Positions 53,188-63,801 of a DNA stretch of 64,000 nucleotides are shown one piece after another; the first letter of the stretch is position 1; the number at the start of each line of letters is the position of its first letter. The notes beneath the pieces were generated by a model. That model was given only the letters and a program-made list of their open reading frames with translations, had not been told where the DNA came from and did no database searches. The stretch is from Epithemia pelagica. Its lineage: Eukaryota; Bacillariophyta; Bacillariophyceae; Surirellales; Surirellaceae. The stretch is from NCBI GenBank assembly GCA_946965045.2, contig OX337234.1:558001-622000 (forward strand), written 5' to 3'. A program made the translations under genes and the position numbers.

Positions 53188-53631
53188 CGGCCTAATCCAG
53201 CGCTATCTCTGCGGGACTTAATGGCGTACTGACTGTCGGTTGGAAGAGTTGGAACAATGCAGAACCGTCGCCGAGACTCCTCACGAGCAATGACGTTGTC
53301 CGATAGGTGCCAGTTATGTCGCATGTCGTTCGCTCTATCGTTACGAGGTGGTCCTGAGGGTTTATTATACTGGATTTGGGAGGTTTGGGCAGCATTGGGT
53401 CAACTCAAGGACGATAAGTGCTAGGCCGGACGGCGACAGCTATTACCTAGTTTTACCTCAAGACCTTGTACTGGTACTCCTATGGGTAGGTCTTTTGTTG
53501 CTCCCGCGAAGCGTCCGTCCGTCGCTCGTTTCAAGGCATTGCCCAAAATGAACTCATCACAGCAGTAAGCAGCGTTCTTGTATGTTGAGGGGCCTAGAAG
53601 CTGCAGCAGCACAGCAACAAGAGCAAAAAAC
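53188..53631. other. Intergenic, nothing recognised
   Basis: No frame or repeat could be supported here. Similarity to the second nuclease-kinase copy begins only at about 53630. Confidence 0.4.
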
Positions 53632-55382
53632 ATAGACGATAGACCCCCAAAGAACCGCTCTTTCGTTGCTGCGAGTGACGGTTCTTCAAATGATGTCTCC
53701 GTCAGTGACAGTGACATTGAGAGGTTTGTTGCAGAAAAACCCCACCTTGCCGGCTTGCCCAAGGAGACCATTAGGCAAATATTGATCGTCAAACAAAATG
53801 CGATACAAGATAGGATACAAACTGGGATACAAATTGGACGTGAGCTTTATCGACAAGAAACTATCAACACCCGCCCCCAACCCAACCACTTAGTGGCTCC
53901 TCCGAAGGTGTGCGAAACGACAGCATCCTCATTGGACATCTCAACGCCTGAAAACCTAAAAAAGAAGCGAAAATACGACTCTGAGATTCTTCCGCAACAA
54001 CTCTACGAAAACGCTTTTGTTCACGTCGAAACTTATTTCGATTTTGACTCTGGCTGTGCTCAAGCCATCGACAGCAACCAATTGCCTTCAACCCAAGCAA
54101 TTCAATGCTTTGCCGGAGGTGATTTCTTCGAATGTAGTTTGGCTCTTTGCCGTGCCTTTGGCAAAGAGATGATTCGTCACGTTTCGGACGTGGATGTGCA
54201 GCATCAGGTACCGATTTCCCCGAAGGAGGGAAAAGAGCAAGACGTGGACATTGCTTTCTTTTGGCAGCCCGAGAGTGCGTCTGCGCCACGAGTGTATGCA
54301 TTGCTGGAATACAGACCCATTTCGGACTTTTCGTCGTATGAATCTCAAGCAAGCGCTTATGGGACTGATTTAATGAGCATTACCAATCGTCCAACCATTG
54401 TCATGCAAGCTCATGGTACGAAGCTTGAGTCCATGAATTTTCGGGTCTTTGGTATTGTTCCTGCAAGGCTGACAACCGATACTGCAGACGAGTTGCAAGA
54501 AAACGCCGCGCGACATCGTAAGGGTTTACTCTACGAGGGCTACGGACACCATGCCTTTGCTGGTATTGTCAACGGACTTGCAGAGTGTGCTAAGACTTTC
54601 CGCCACTCGGCCTTGCAGTCTACGACCGACTTCAATATCCGGGGCAAGATCAGCTCCACTGCATCAGTTCGTGAAATCCGCAAAAATACCGGACTTTCAA
54701 AGCCCCACTTCTTCAAGTCGTATGATTATCGGCTTCGGGAACACACGCCAAAAACCGATCGCCGCCATGTCAATTTGGTCTATTGATTCACGAGTTCATT
54801 GACAGGGACGCAAAACACTTTTGTTTAGGGAAACACCTTGAGGTTGTGGTTATGGAGTTCTTCGAACGAGAGAAGGGAAAGAATGAATAGTACTCGGACT
54901 TTCCGGCGAAAAATCTTGCCTCCATTCTACGCGATTTGGCCAGACTTCACCGAGAAAAAGGATATGTGCATGGAGATGTTCGGCTCTTCAATATGCTTCT
55001 TCATGTTGGAAAGCTAGTGGACTTTGATCATGCTCGAAAGGAAGGACAGTCATACGCAAATACCCTGCGTCAACTCTGTGTGGACGGGAAACGAGCCCAG
55101 GCGGTGGACGCAGCGATTGAGAATGGGAACTTGGCCGCTTTGAAAATGGCACCGGAGCACGATTGGGAGTCCATGAAATGCGTTCTGGAAAAACTTAGTC
55201 CCACAGCGGATTCGCCAAGAGAATTTTGTGACTGGTGGAATGCCACAGTTCCCGCGCTTGACTCCAGCGATGTGCTCCAACTCGAAACAACGCTTTCGGA
55301 TCGTTTTTCCAGTGACGAGTGTCGCCTCGAATGCTGTGCTGAAATTCAGAATTACCTAAAAGGTAGGGCGGGCGAGACATGA
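53632..55382 (+). pseudogene. PD-(D/E)XK-like nuclease + kinase-like protein, copy 1 (broken)
   Basis: This is the inverted twin of 60758-63065. N-terminal ~250 residues: DVDIAFFWQPESAS then VYALLEYRP fits a D...ExK restriction-nuclease-like core, although here the last Lys is Arg. C-terminal part: GYVHGDVRLFNML and LVDFDHARK are the catalytic loop (HGDxRxxN) and DFD of a kinase-like fold. This nuclease-kinase pairing resembles some Crinkler-type effectors of eukaryotes; the assignment is by motif only. Lesions: the initiator seen in copy 2 (ATG GAC GAT) is ATA here; a 2 bp insertion near 54777 shifts the frame after HVNL; and TAG at 54888-54890 replaces the TGG of copy 2. The kinase half is then open to TGA at 55382. 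Confidence 0.6.
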
Positions 55383-55904
55383 GAAGCGAGGGACAGTCCA
55401 AAGAAAGCAGCAAAGGGATCATAGGTTCATAAGCCAAGGCAGCCTCTAGAGCCTACTGGAGAACATATTAGGAGTAGGAGTAGGAGTTGTGAGTACCTTG
55501 GTTGTATTTCCTACCTACTCCTAGAGATAACCTAGAAGAGATCGACCTCCACAGAATTGAAACATGGTGTACAATAATATGAAGATGCGATCAATACCAG
55601 AACGTCCGCTGGCGTGTGGTCTTGATCGCGAAGGGGCTCGCTCCCTAAAGAAGCAATGTTTTGGTCTTGATCGATGCCCTCCGCACGCATGCATCGCCAG
55701 TAAAAATGGTGCGCGGAACAAATGGGACCATGACGAGAGATCTTTGGTGTTGAAATCGCCGGAACAGACTCCAAACGAACAACAGTGTACACGACACTCT
55801 CGACGACAACTCCCTCCAAGAAGAACCACAAGAGCAGTGTGTTCTACCACGTTTCGGGAGCCCAGAGACGAATCATTGTAAGACGTCGGTGAATTGCAGA
55901 TTCA
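55383..55904. other. Edge of inverted repeat and upstream region
   Basis: The similarity between the two nuclease-kinase copies continues to about 55436 (matching 60741-60757 and beyond, inverted) and then ends. The remainder is upstream sequence of the SET/dioxygenase gene. No further gene recognised. Confidence 0.5.
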
Positions 55905-58782
55905 ATGTTTCTTCCAAAAACTATCTATACAATGAGTCGTCTTTTCTGGATGCGGTGGACGGCTCTCGGGTCGTTGCTGCTACTGGGAAGAGCCATTCAT
56001 GGACGACGACAAGACAAGGAACAACAACAAGAACAAGAAACATCCGATTCTGTAACCGGTGTTGATCGAATCGACCAACACATTGTCCATATGGATGGAA
56101 GTATTGATGAGAAGCAGGAAGCCTTGTATTCCAAGGAACAACAGCCCCTGTTTCTGGAAGACGACCAAACCAACAAAGGAGCCATGTCGTCGTCGTCGTC
56201 TTTGGGTGTAGCCGATCCTCCCTGTGAGTTTTATCTGTCCACCAATCATTCCTGGTTGATTGCCGGACAGGACATGCCCTTGGCCAATGAAGTGGTATTT
56301 TGGGACTCGTGGTCTCATCATCATCATGACCTGGTGATTCCCTTTGAGCCACACACCAATCGTGCATGGCCTCGATGGGGACGCCATCATTACTTGTGGT
56401 AAGTTCCACACAAACCCCATTCGTTTTGGTTTCGACCAGCCGTGACCGAAGGACCCGTCTTGCCCTGTCATGCCACCCAGTACAATCTCGTACGTGCCGA
56501 AATCACAACCACGAACCATTCGAGTAATTACAGTACGGTCCACAACCACACAACACTGCCAGCCGCTCGAAAAATCCAATGGCGGACCCGTCGTCCCATT
56601 GCCGCAGGAGAGCGCTTGTTCCAACAATGTGATCCTCGCATTGAAGGAGAGGATGCCAGTCCTCTACTCTTTCACAACAACAACAACAACAACGTCCCTA
56701 CAATAACCACAAAGCACAACAACAACAACTCGTCTCATCGGGTGGAGAAGAAGGAAGCTGTGTGTCTGGACACGGTGACCTTGGAGAATCCCCACCCACA
56801 CACTACTACTACAAATAACAATACTACCGTATTTTTCGGTTTCCTGTACCCCCGGAATGTTAACTTTTTTGTTAGGGGGGTACAGGACTCCGACAATTTT
56901 AATTAATTTTTTTTAAGATTCCATACGGATAGTACAATTGACTTGATAGTAAATTTCATTATCAACATCGGAGTTGTAGAGAAGGGTTGGTCGCACTATT
57001 CCAGCTAGGGGAAAGACCGTGGTGCCGTAATACCCATCAGGTTGTATCTCTTGTTTCTCCTCTTTGATTTACTCCCATTTAATGTCAGTCAGTGCGATAG
57101 AAAGCTTGGAGCGTGAGGATTGTGGGGGTAACCCTAAAACCAGGAAAGAGCCTACAGAAGAAAAGTTACGATACCATGCACTGATTGTGGGGGAGGGGGG
57201 TACACGACTAGGGGGGGTACACGAAACCGAAAAATACGGTAGTGAGGAGCACAACCAGTCGACAGGTGTCTGGGCCAAGCGGGGGTTGCGACAAGGCAGT
57301 GTGGTGGCCGTCGGAGATGTCCTGCACCTGCATCGGGCCGAAGTATGGAATCCGCGCACACAAACCAATCAACCCATCATGGCGTATTGTTATGGCCATG
57401 CCCAAACCAATGTCTTGCTCTTGCCCTATGCTCCCATGTTCCATGTCATTCCCTCCTGTGCCAGCTGGACGACGACAGGGACAGCAACCACCACCAACAA
57501 CAACAAGACTGCATCATCCTCGTTTCGGTTGCGGCACGCCAATGTACGATTGGAATGGAATCTCAATCGTTCGGTCGAGGAATTGTTTGACCGTCCCTCG
57601 GATCAATTGTTTGCCGCACGGGAAGTGTCGGGTTTGTCGTGGAAATTGGTAGCGACGCGAGACATTGCACGGGGAGACCCTCTTTGTTTGGACTATGAGC
57701 ATGCTCCTACGAATCATGGTGGTCCAACGGAACGATGGGTCCCCTACGACTTGTTTCCCCCCACGTGGTTGAATCAAGAACAACGAACGCCGGTGGATCC
57801 CGTCACGCACCAGTTTCCATTCCCCACGGTCCATCTTCCACCACTGACACCTGGTCAAGTGCATCCCGTCGAATGGTCCGATAATACGAACCAAGCCGTG
57901 TCGTCACACATGTTTCGAGTCGGATTGCCACCCTCGTTACGGACGGCCATTTACAACTGGACCCAAGAGGTTGGTATTTTGGAACGCACGCAACAGTACG
58001 TGGCCGACAAGGTCTTGGGAAACGAGCCGCTCCGGGACGAACACGAGTTTCAATTATTGTCGGATGGATCGTGGTGGCGGGCTCGACCCTTTTATGGACA
58101 TGCCCGTGCCAATTTGTACATTGTCATGCTGGAAGATGACGCCGCGACGCAACGAGCCTTACAGCAATGGAGTCGTCATGGATTGGATACGGTGTTGCAA
58201 GGCATGGGCCGGTATTTTGGATTCCACGAATTGACCTGTTATGAACCTGCCTTGATTGTCGTGAATCATTGCATTGAAAGCAATTTGCATACCGATTCCA
58301 ACAATCCCGCCTTGTTCAATTTGTTACTCCCCCTCCAACAAGTGGAGAACGATCCGCATGCCGAACTCTTGGTGGGTGAGGATTTGCCCCCCGATGGAAG
58401 CATGACCACGGCCAATTACACCTTGCCCGTGGCACCCTACACGTACGAACCCACTGTGGCCCTGTTGGTGGGCGGCCAGGGCGTTCATGCCACGGCACCC
58501 GCGGACTATCGCGATGGAACCGTTCGGTCCCCCACGTCGCAGCGCATCGTCTTTTCCCTCTTTGTCCGAGACTTTACTCAAGCCGCCGCCAATGAGGAGG
58601 AGGACGACGACGAAGAAGACGAACAAAATTATTTGGTGGAAGAAGAAGAACATGATCCAGACGACGAGGACCCAGAGGACGACGATACGTTCGAGGATCG
58701 TCGATATGTCCATTGGAAGCGCAACGACCCATTGGTATCCGTCCAACATCCCCTCGTGGTGGTGGTAGACGACGAGGCATAG
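55905..58782 (+). CDS. Secreted SET-like + 2OG-Fe(II) dioxygenase fusion, interrupted
   Basis: Starts MFLPKTIYTMSRLFWMRW with a signal-anchor (ALGSLLLLGRAIHG); the second Met is equally possible. The SET-like part begins at RRPIAAGERLFQQC and ends at WKLVATRDIARGDPLCLDYE. The usual NHS/C motif reads FHVIPSCAS, so methyltransferase activity is doubtful. The C-terminal ~250 residues are a 2OG-Fe(II) oxygenase: HTD (SNLHTDSNNP), distal His (GQGVHATAP), and the 2OG-binding Arg (SQRIVFSLFVRD). The tail is Asp/Glu-rich. Two breaks: TAA at 56400-56402, either a CAA change or part of a GTAAGT donor, with flanks in one frame; and an inverted-repeat element (56823-57243) inside the SET region that shifts the frame by one. 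Without splicing of both, the gene is dead; the dioxygenase half alone is open. Function unknown, probably modifying secretory-pathway proteins. Confidence 0.65.
56823..57243. mobile_element. 421 bp terminal-inverted-repeat element (MITE-like)
   Basis: Ends are ACTACCGTATTTTTCGGTTT and its complement, extending to about 31 bp with one mismatch (TGTACCCCC inner part). No coding capacity. It lies inside the SET coding region, and the protein frame resumes after it shifted by one base, as expected for 421 bp without a frame-neutral target duplication. No clear target duplication was seen. Confidence 0.8.
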
Positions 58783-59278
58783 TCAATACCAAATCGTGTG
58801 ACTGTGATGGGATGGTGTAGTGGAAGACTTTTGTCCCCATGAGGCTCTCCATCGAATAGTACTATTGGACACTCGGATTGCCACGACGCGTTTGTGCGTG
58901 GTTGTGGAACCAAAAGGAGGACGATTCTTCATCTTCCAGTGTTATTATGGAACAATGGTTGACAAAGCGGGCGTCTGGCATGTACGCACACACACACACA
59001 TACATACACATGCGTGTGTGCGTGAGTGTTCCACAACCGACAGTACTGGAACGCGTTCGTGTCAACGAGTCCATGACAGAAGCAATCCGGGGTCCGTCGT
59101 TTTGGTTTCCAGGAATCAGGCCTTTTCCTCCAAAGAATCATAGAAAGTTGCTTCAGGACTCAGGACTGCACAATTTAGGATCCTCTTTTTTCCGGAATGG
59201 CTCTAGTTGTTTGTTTGTTTGCTAGACGGTTGTTTTGTTTGGGGCACTGGTCGTCATGAAAGGCTTATTGTTTTTTCT
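58783..59278. other. Convergent intergenic region
   Basis: This is the space between two converging genes. It contains a CA/GT-rich patch at about 58985-59025 and no gene. Confidence 0.6.
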
Positions 59279-60400
59279 CTACGGATTCGTCTTGCTCTTT
59301 TTCGAGCAACGGATTGTTGATGTGTGAGTGTGTGTCGTGTCGGGGGGTCGTTTTCGTGGGCCTCCTTGTTCTTGTTCGTCTTCTTGGGATACGACACTGG
59401 ACAAGAATGGTCCTGGTGGTGGTGGTGGTTGTCGTCGTTGTTGTGCCAAATGGAGATGGACCAAAGCAGTCACAAACTGTTCCTCGTCGTGGTATCGTCC
59501 TTGTCGTTGTGCTGGTCGTCCATTATTTGTACTACTAGGCTGGTCTCTCTGGTTATTGTGATGAATGGGAGTTTGGAGCAACAAGAGACCAATCATGGCC
59601 GACGACACATTTTCCATTCCAGTTTTTTCAAATGGTGGTGTGGTGAAACGAGGAGGAGGAGTAGCCTTGGAAGGAATGGGTGGTTGTGGTTGGGACGTTA
59701 GTTTTATTTTTTGCAACTGCTGTTGGACATGGGTCCGTACGGCGTCTTGGCTCATAATGGGTGCTTGCACATATTTGACCAAGAGTTTGTCCCAGCTGGC
59801 CGATTTGCTCCCCTGTGCTTGAACCATCCACTGATGCAAGGTGTCGGAGCTAAGTTTGTCTTTTTGCAACAATCGATGCAAGGTTTCCCGAACCGTATTG
59901 TGAGGTTGTTTCATCATGAGTGTTGTGGAGGTTGGGGGTGTAGTCGTGGTGGTAGGATCATCGGAGGATAACGACAAGGAGGCCGCGAGACTTTGATCGA
60001 CTTGAGCGGCTTGGGCGGGTGTCAAAAAGGTGGTACGGGTAGCGGCCATGCCAAAGAGACTGCGAGGATAATGATGGGGCGCAATGTACAGATAGCGCTT
60101 GTCCGTGACGAGCGACGAGGAGGAGGAGGATCCATGGGATCTTTTGGTGACGCCCTCCAATTGAAATTGATGAATGGCCGCTTCGCGATGCAAGGTCAAT
60201 TTCAGACTGGATTCGTTGCGTTCCAAACCAATAAAGCGGCCCGCCCAGGGATCCTGCGTGTTGTTGTTCTTTTTGGTGTTCTTGTGGTTGTGGTCGGTAG
60301 TGGTGGTGTGCGCCGAAGCACATTGCAAAATTTGTTGGCGCAGTTCACGACATTCCTTCCAATTGCAAATGCAAACGGCTCCAAAATTATTGGCCGCCAT
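59279..60400 (-). CDS. Unknown Thr/Gln/Pro-rich basic protein
   Basis: 373 residues starting MAANNFGAVCICNWKECREL, no introns. The N-terminal ~130 residues look folded (DPWAGRFIGLERNESSLKL; KRYLYIAPHHYPRSLFG), with a Cys/Trp cluster at the very start. The middle has helical segments (VRETLHRLLQKDKLSSDTLH). The end is Pro/Gln-rich and basic, finishing SKKSKTNP, possibly a nuclear signal. No signal peptide or membrane segment. No family recognised. It lies in the spacer between the inverted nuclease-kinase copies. Confidence 0.55.
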   Translation of the reverse strand: MAANNFGAVCICNWKECRELRQQILQCASAHTTTTDHNHKNTKKNNNTQDPWAGRFIGLERNESSLKLTLHREAAIHQFQLEGVTKRSHGSSSSSSLVTDKRYLYIAPHHYPRSLFGMAATRTTFLTPAQAAQVDQSLAASLSLSSDDPTTTTTPPTSTTLMMKQPHNTVRETLHRLLQKDKLSSDTLHQWMVQAQGSKSASWDKLLVKYVQAPIMSQDAVRTHVQQQLQKIKLTSQPQPPIPSKATPPPRFTTPPFEKTGMENVSSAMIGLLLLQTPIHHNNQRDQPSSTNNGRPAQRQGRYHDEEQFVTALVHLHLAQQRRQPPPPPGPFLSSVVSQEDEQEQGGPRKRPPDTTHTHTSTIRCSKKSKTNP

Positions 60401-60757
60401 TGTGTGGGAGAGAACAGTGTTCTACCTGATTATTACTCTGGGAAAGTTGGACGGTGACTCGGACGAGCAGTCTTTTGGCTCTTATTGTTTCTGTTGTTGT
60501 TGTTGCGATGAGAACGGTGGCGCTGTGGACTGCGATTTCTGAGCGTCTGTGGATTGGAGCTTGTTTCAAAGACCTAAAGGTATTGTTTCTTTAAACGCTG
60601 GGAACTATTCTGTGAGAAAGTTCCCTGTGTGTGCCGCTCTCGTTTGTGTCGATCCTTAGCTTTTTAGTGTAGGCTCTACTCCTTGGTGATGCATGGAAGT
60701 AGACTAGAGGTGTTGCAAACGGGGTTTGCGGTTCCTTCACTGCCTTGGCTTATGAAC
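60401..60757. other. Intergenic to inverted-repeat edge
   Basis: Upstream region of the basic-protein gene (read leftward). The inverted repeat shared with copy 1 begins at about 60741. Nothing else recognised. Confidence 0.4.
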
Positions 60758-63065
60758 CTATGATCCCTTTGCTGGTTTCTTTGGACTGTCCCTCGCTTCT
60801 CGTGCCTCGCCCGCTCCACCTTTTAGGTAGTTATTAATTTCAGCACAGCATTCGAGGCGACACTCGTCAGTGGAAAAACGATCCGAAAGCTTTTTTTCGA
60901 GTTGGAGCACATCACTAGAGTCAAGCGGGGGAACTGTGGCATTCCACCAGTCACAAAATTCTCTTGGCGAATCCGCTGTGGGAGTCAGTTTTTCCAGAAC
61001 GGATTTCATTGACTCCCAATCGTGCTCTGGCGCCATTTTCAAAGCTGCCAAGTTCCCTTTCTCGATCGCTTCGTCCACCGCCTGGGCTCGTTTCCCGTCC
61101 ACACAGAGTTGACGCAGGGTATTTGCGTATGGCTGTCCTTCCTTTCAAGCATGATCAAAGTCCACAAGCTTTCCCACATGAAGAAGCATATTGAAGAGCC
61201 GAACATCTCCATGCACATATCCTTTTTCTCGGTGAAGTTTTTCCAAATCGCGTAGAATGGAGGCAAGATTTCTCGCCGGAAAGTCCGAGTGCCATTCATT
61301 CTTTCCCTTCTCTTGTTCGAAGAACTGCATAACCACAACCTCAAGGTGTTTCCCTAAACAAAAGTGTTTTGCGTCCCTGTCAATGAACTCGTGAATCAAT
61401 TCCAAATTGACATGGCGACGATCGTTTTTTGGCGTGTTTTCTCGAAGCCGATAATCATACGACTTGAAGAAGACGGGCTGTGGCAATCCGGTACTTTTGC
61501 GGATTTCACGAACCGATGCAGTGGAGCTGATCTTGCCCCGGATATTGAAGTCTATTGTAGACTGTATATTGAAGTCTGTAGGAGACTGCTTAGCCAAGTG
61601 GCGAAAAGTCTTTGCACACTCTGCAAGTCCGTTGACAATACCAGCAAAGGCACGGTGTCCGTAGCCCTCGTAGAGTAAAGCCTTACGATGTCGCGCGGTG
61701 TTTTCTTGCAACTCGTTTGCAGTATCGGTTGTCAGCCTTGCAGGAGCAATACCAAAGACCCGAAAATTCATGGACTCAAGCTTCGTACCATGAGCTTGCA
61801 TGACGATGGTTGGACGATTATCAATGGTCATTAAATCAGTCCCATAAACGCTTGCTTGAGATTCATAGGACGAAAATTCCGAATAGGGTTTGTATTCCAG
61901 CAATGCATACACTCGTGGAGCAGACGCACTCTTGGGCTGCCAAAAGAAAGCAATGTCCACGTCTTGCTCTTTTCCCTCGTTCGGGGAAATCGGTACCTGA
62001 TGCTGCACATCCACGTCCGAAACGTGACGAATTATCTCTTTGCCAAAGGCACGGCAAAGAGCCAAACTACATTCGAAGAAATCATCTCCGGCAAAGCATT
62101 GAATTGCTTGAGTTGAAGGCACTTGGTTGCTGTTGATGGCTTGAGCACAGCCAGAGACAAAATCAAAATAAGTTTCGACGTGAACAAAAGCGTTTTCGTA
62201 GAGTTGTTGCGGAAGAATCTCGGAGTCGTATTTTCGCTTCCTTTCTAGGATTTCAGGCGTCGAGATGTCCAATGAGGATGCCGTCGTTTCGCATACATTC
62301 GGAGGAGCCACTACGTAGTTGGGTTCGGGGCGGGTGTTGATATTTTTTTGTCGTTCAAGCTCACGTCCAACTCGTATCCCAGTTTGCATCGCATTTTGTG
62401 TGCGGATAAACATTTTCCTAATGATCTCCTTCGGCAAGCCGACAAGGTAGGGTTCTTCTGCAACAAACAAAACGAGCTTTTGATGTCGCTCAGGAGGAAC
62501 CTTTTCAGACCAACTGTCATATCCAGTCCTGCCGGCGCACCAGTTTCTCGGCTGGCGACCTTAAACAAATAGAAACTACGACATACACAACCCCGGTTCA
62601 CACTTAACGAAAAACTATCTTTTTCCTTAATCCATGTCCTGTTTCTATCCGGCACTCACAAACTTTTGGTCGCAGAACGGGGGGGGGTCGTTTTCTATTA
62701 CAAATACGAAAGCAATAGAAGACTAGAAACTCTCAGGAAACGACGCATTCGTATGTTTCATGAAGATATGTTGGGAACTTGGTCCTGAGTCCTGAGAGAT
62801 TTGGTCTTTTATTCCTGGAGATATGAGCGTTCAAAGTTAGACAGTCGGTTTTCAGGTCTTATATTTAACATGTAGGTTGTGTACAGTTTGGATCATAGTT
62901 GATGAAATAGTTTCGGGACGGCTGAGGATAGCGCGCGGGCCCGTTCGGTAACAAAAGCTCGTATTGCAACCTCTTTGTGTCACTGTCAGTGAAGGAGACA
63001 TCAGCATTTGAAGATCCGTCACTCGCAGCAGCGACAGAACGGTTCTTTGGGGGTCTATCGTCCAT
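60758..63065 (-). pseudogene. PD-(D/E)XK-like nuclease + kinase-like protein, copy 2 (broken)
   Basis: It starts at ATG 63065 (MDDRPPKNRS), which copy 1 has lost. Nuclease-like core: DVDIAFFWQPKSAS and LLEYKP, the complete ExK. Kinase-like core: LHREKGYVHGDVRLFN and LVDFDHA. Lesions differ from copy 1. A 499 bp inverted-repeat element (62468-62966) splits the N-terminal segment right after SDTKRL, before FVAEEP. A TGA at 61145-61147 replaces the CGA that copy 1 has after DFDHA; the frame stays open beyond it to 60758. A small in-frame duplication (TDFNIQS/TIDFNIRG) is specific to this copy. Together the two copies show what an intact ~560-residue ancestor contained, but neither is intact. Confidence 0.6.
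62468..62966. mobile_element. 499 bp terminal-inverted-repeat element (MITE-like)
   Basis: Ends CAAAACGAGCTTTTG and CAATACGAGCTTTTG (complement) are inverted, about 15 bp with one mismatch. Flanks CAAA and CAA(C) look like a 3-4 bp target duplication when compared with the uninterrupted sequence in copy 1. It contains a poly-G run (about 62680-62690) and no coding capacity. Confidence 0.7.
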
Positions 63066-63305
63066 GGTTCTTGTTCTTTGCGCTTCGGCCCGTCAAAATA
63101 CAAAAGAACAGCAACTTCCGGTAATGGACTCAAAACGTACGAAATCTTCCTACTTCTCAGAGTATCGTCACGATAAAACAACCGTTTTCATATTGCGTTA
63201 TCACACACCAATAGCTCTGATATGATCATATTAGATACAGATTCTTTCGATATGAGGCAAGCATCCCGAGTCACGGATGTCGGGGGACATTGTAGATGTC
63301 TTTTG

Positions 63306-63749
63306 TAGAGGTGGCTCCAGCGCTCAGCGCTGGAGAAACTCCAGCAGAGATTTTCTGTTGCGAGAAAAGAGCACTACATTGGTCTTGGTCGCCGTTCTCT
63401 GTGACTGTTGCCCAACATTTGGCGCCTAGCAAGAAAATATCTTGCGTTGCCTGCGACTGCTGCCTCTTCTGAACGGGCATTCAGTATTGCAGGACTGATC
63501 ATATCTGCGAAACAAGCATCACTGGACCCTTCCACCGTTACAGATTTACATTTTTTACGTGAGAATTGGGAACATGTGTTCTCACCATAAGATAGATTCA
63601 CTCTAGGAGTAGCTTCTAGCTAGGCATTTTCATCCTGGTAGCATAGGTAGTCTTTTCTCCAGCTGGAGGCGCTCACCTAGCTCCAGCAGAGACGTCTCCA
63701 GCGCTTACCTAGCTCCAGCAGAGATGAGCTGTTGCTGGAGCCACCTCTA
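63306..63749 (+). mobile_element. hAT element remnant with transposase C-terminus
   Basis: The 444 bp element is bounded by TAGAGGTGGCTCCAGC and its complement, with an 8 bp direct repeat GTCTTTTG on each side (63298-63305 and 63750-63757), the hallmark size for hAT. Inside, 63408-63590 encodes RLARKYLALPATAASSERAF and SIAGLIISAKQASLDPSTV, the hAT C-terminal dimerisation region. Both ends contain several inverted CTCCAGC motifs, typical subterminal binding sites. It is an internally deleted, non-autonomous derivative. The catalytic core is absent. Confidence 0.85.
63408..63590 (+). pseudogene. hAT transposase C-terminal dimerisation fragment
   Basis: About 60 residues ending FLRENWEHVFSP and a TAA. 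The conserved LARKYLxxPATxxxSERxFS block is complete. Everything upstream of it in the transposase has been lost. Confidence 0.8.
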
Positions 63750-63750
63750 G

Positions 63751-63801
63751 TCTTTTGATGTCGTTTGATGTCTTTTGATGTCGTTTGATGTCGTTTGATG
63801 T
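63751..63801. repeat. 10 bp minisatellite (TTTGATGTCN)
   Basis: Five near-perfect TTTGATGTCG/TTTTGATGTC units lie directly after the hAT remnant. The left flank of the remnant (GATGTCTTTTG) matches the same unit, so the element inserted into or next to this array. Confidence 0.8.
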
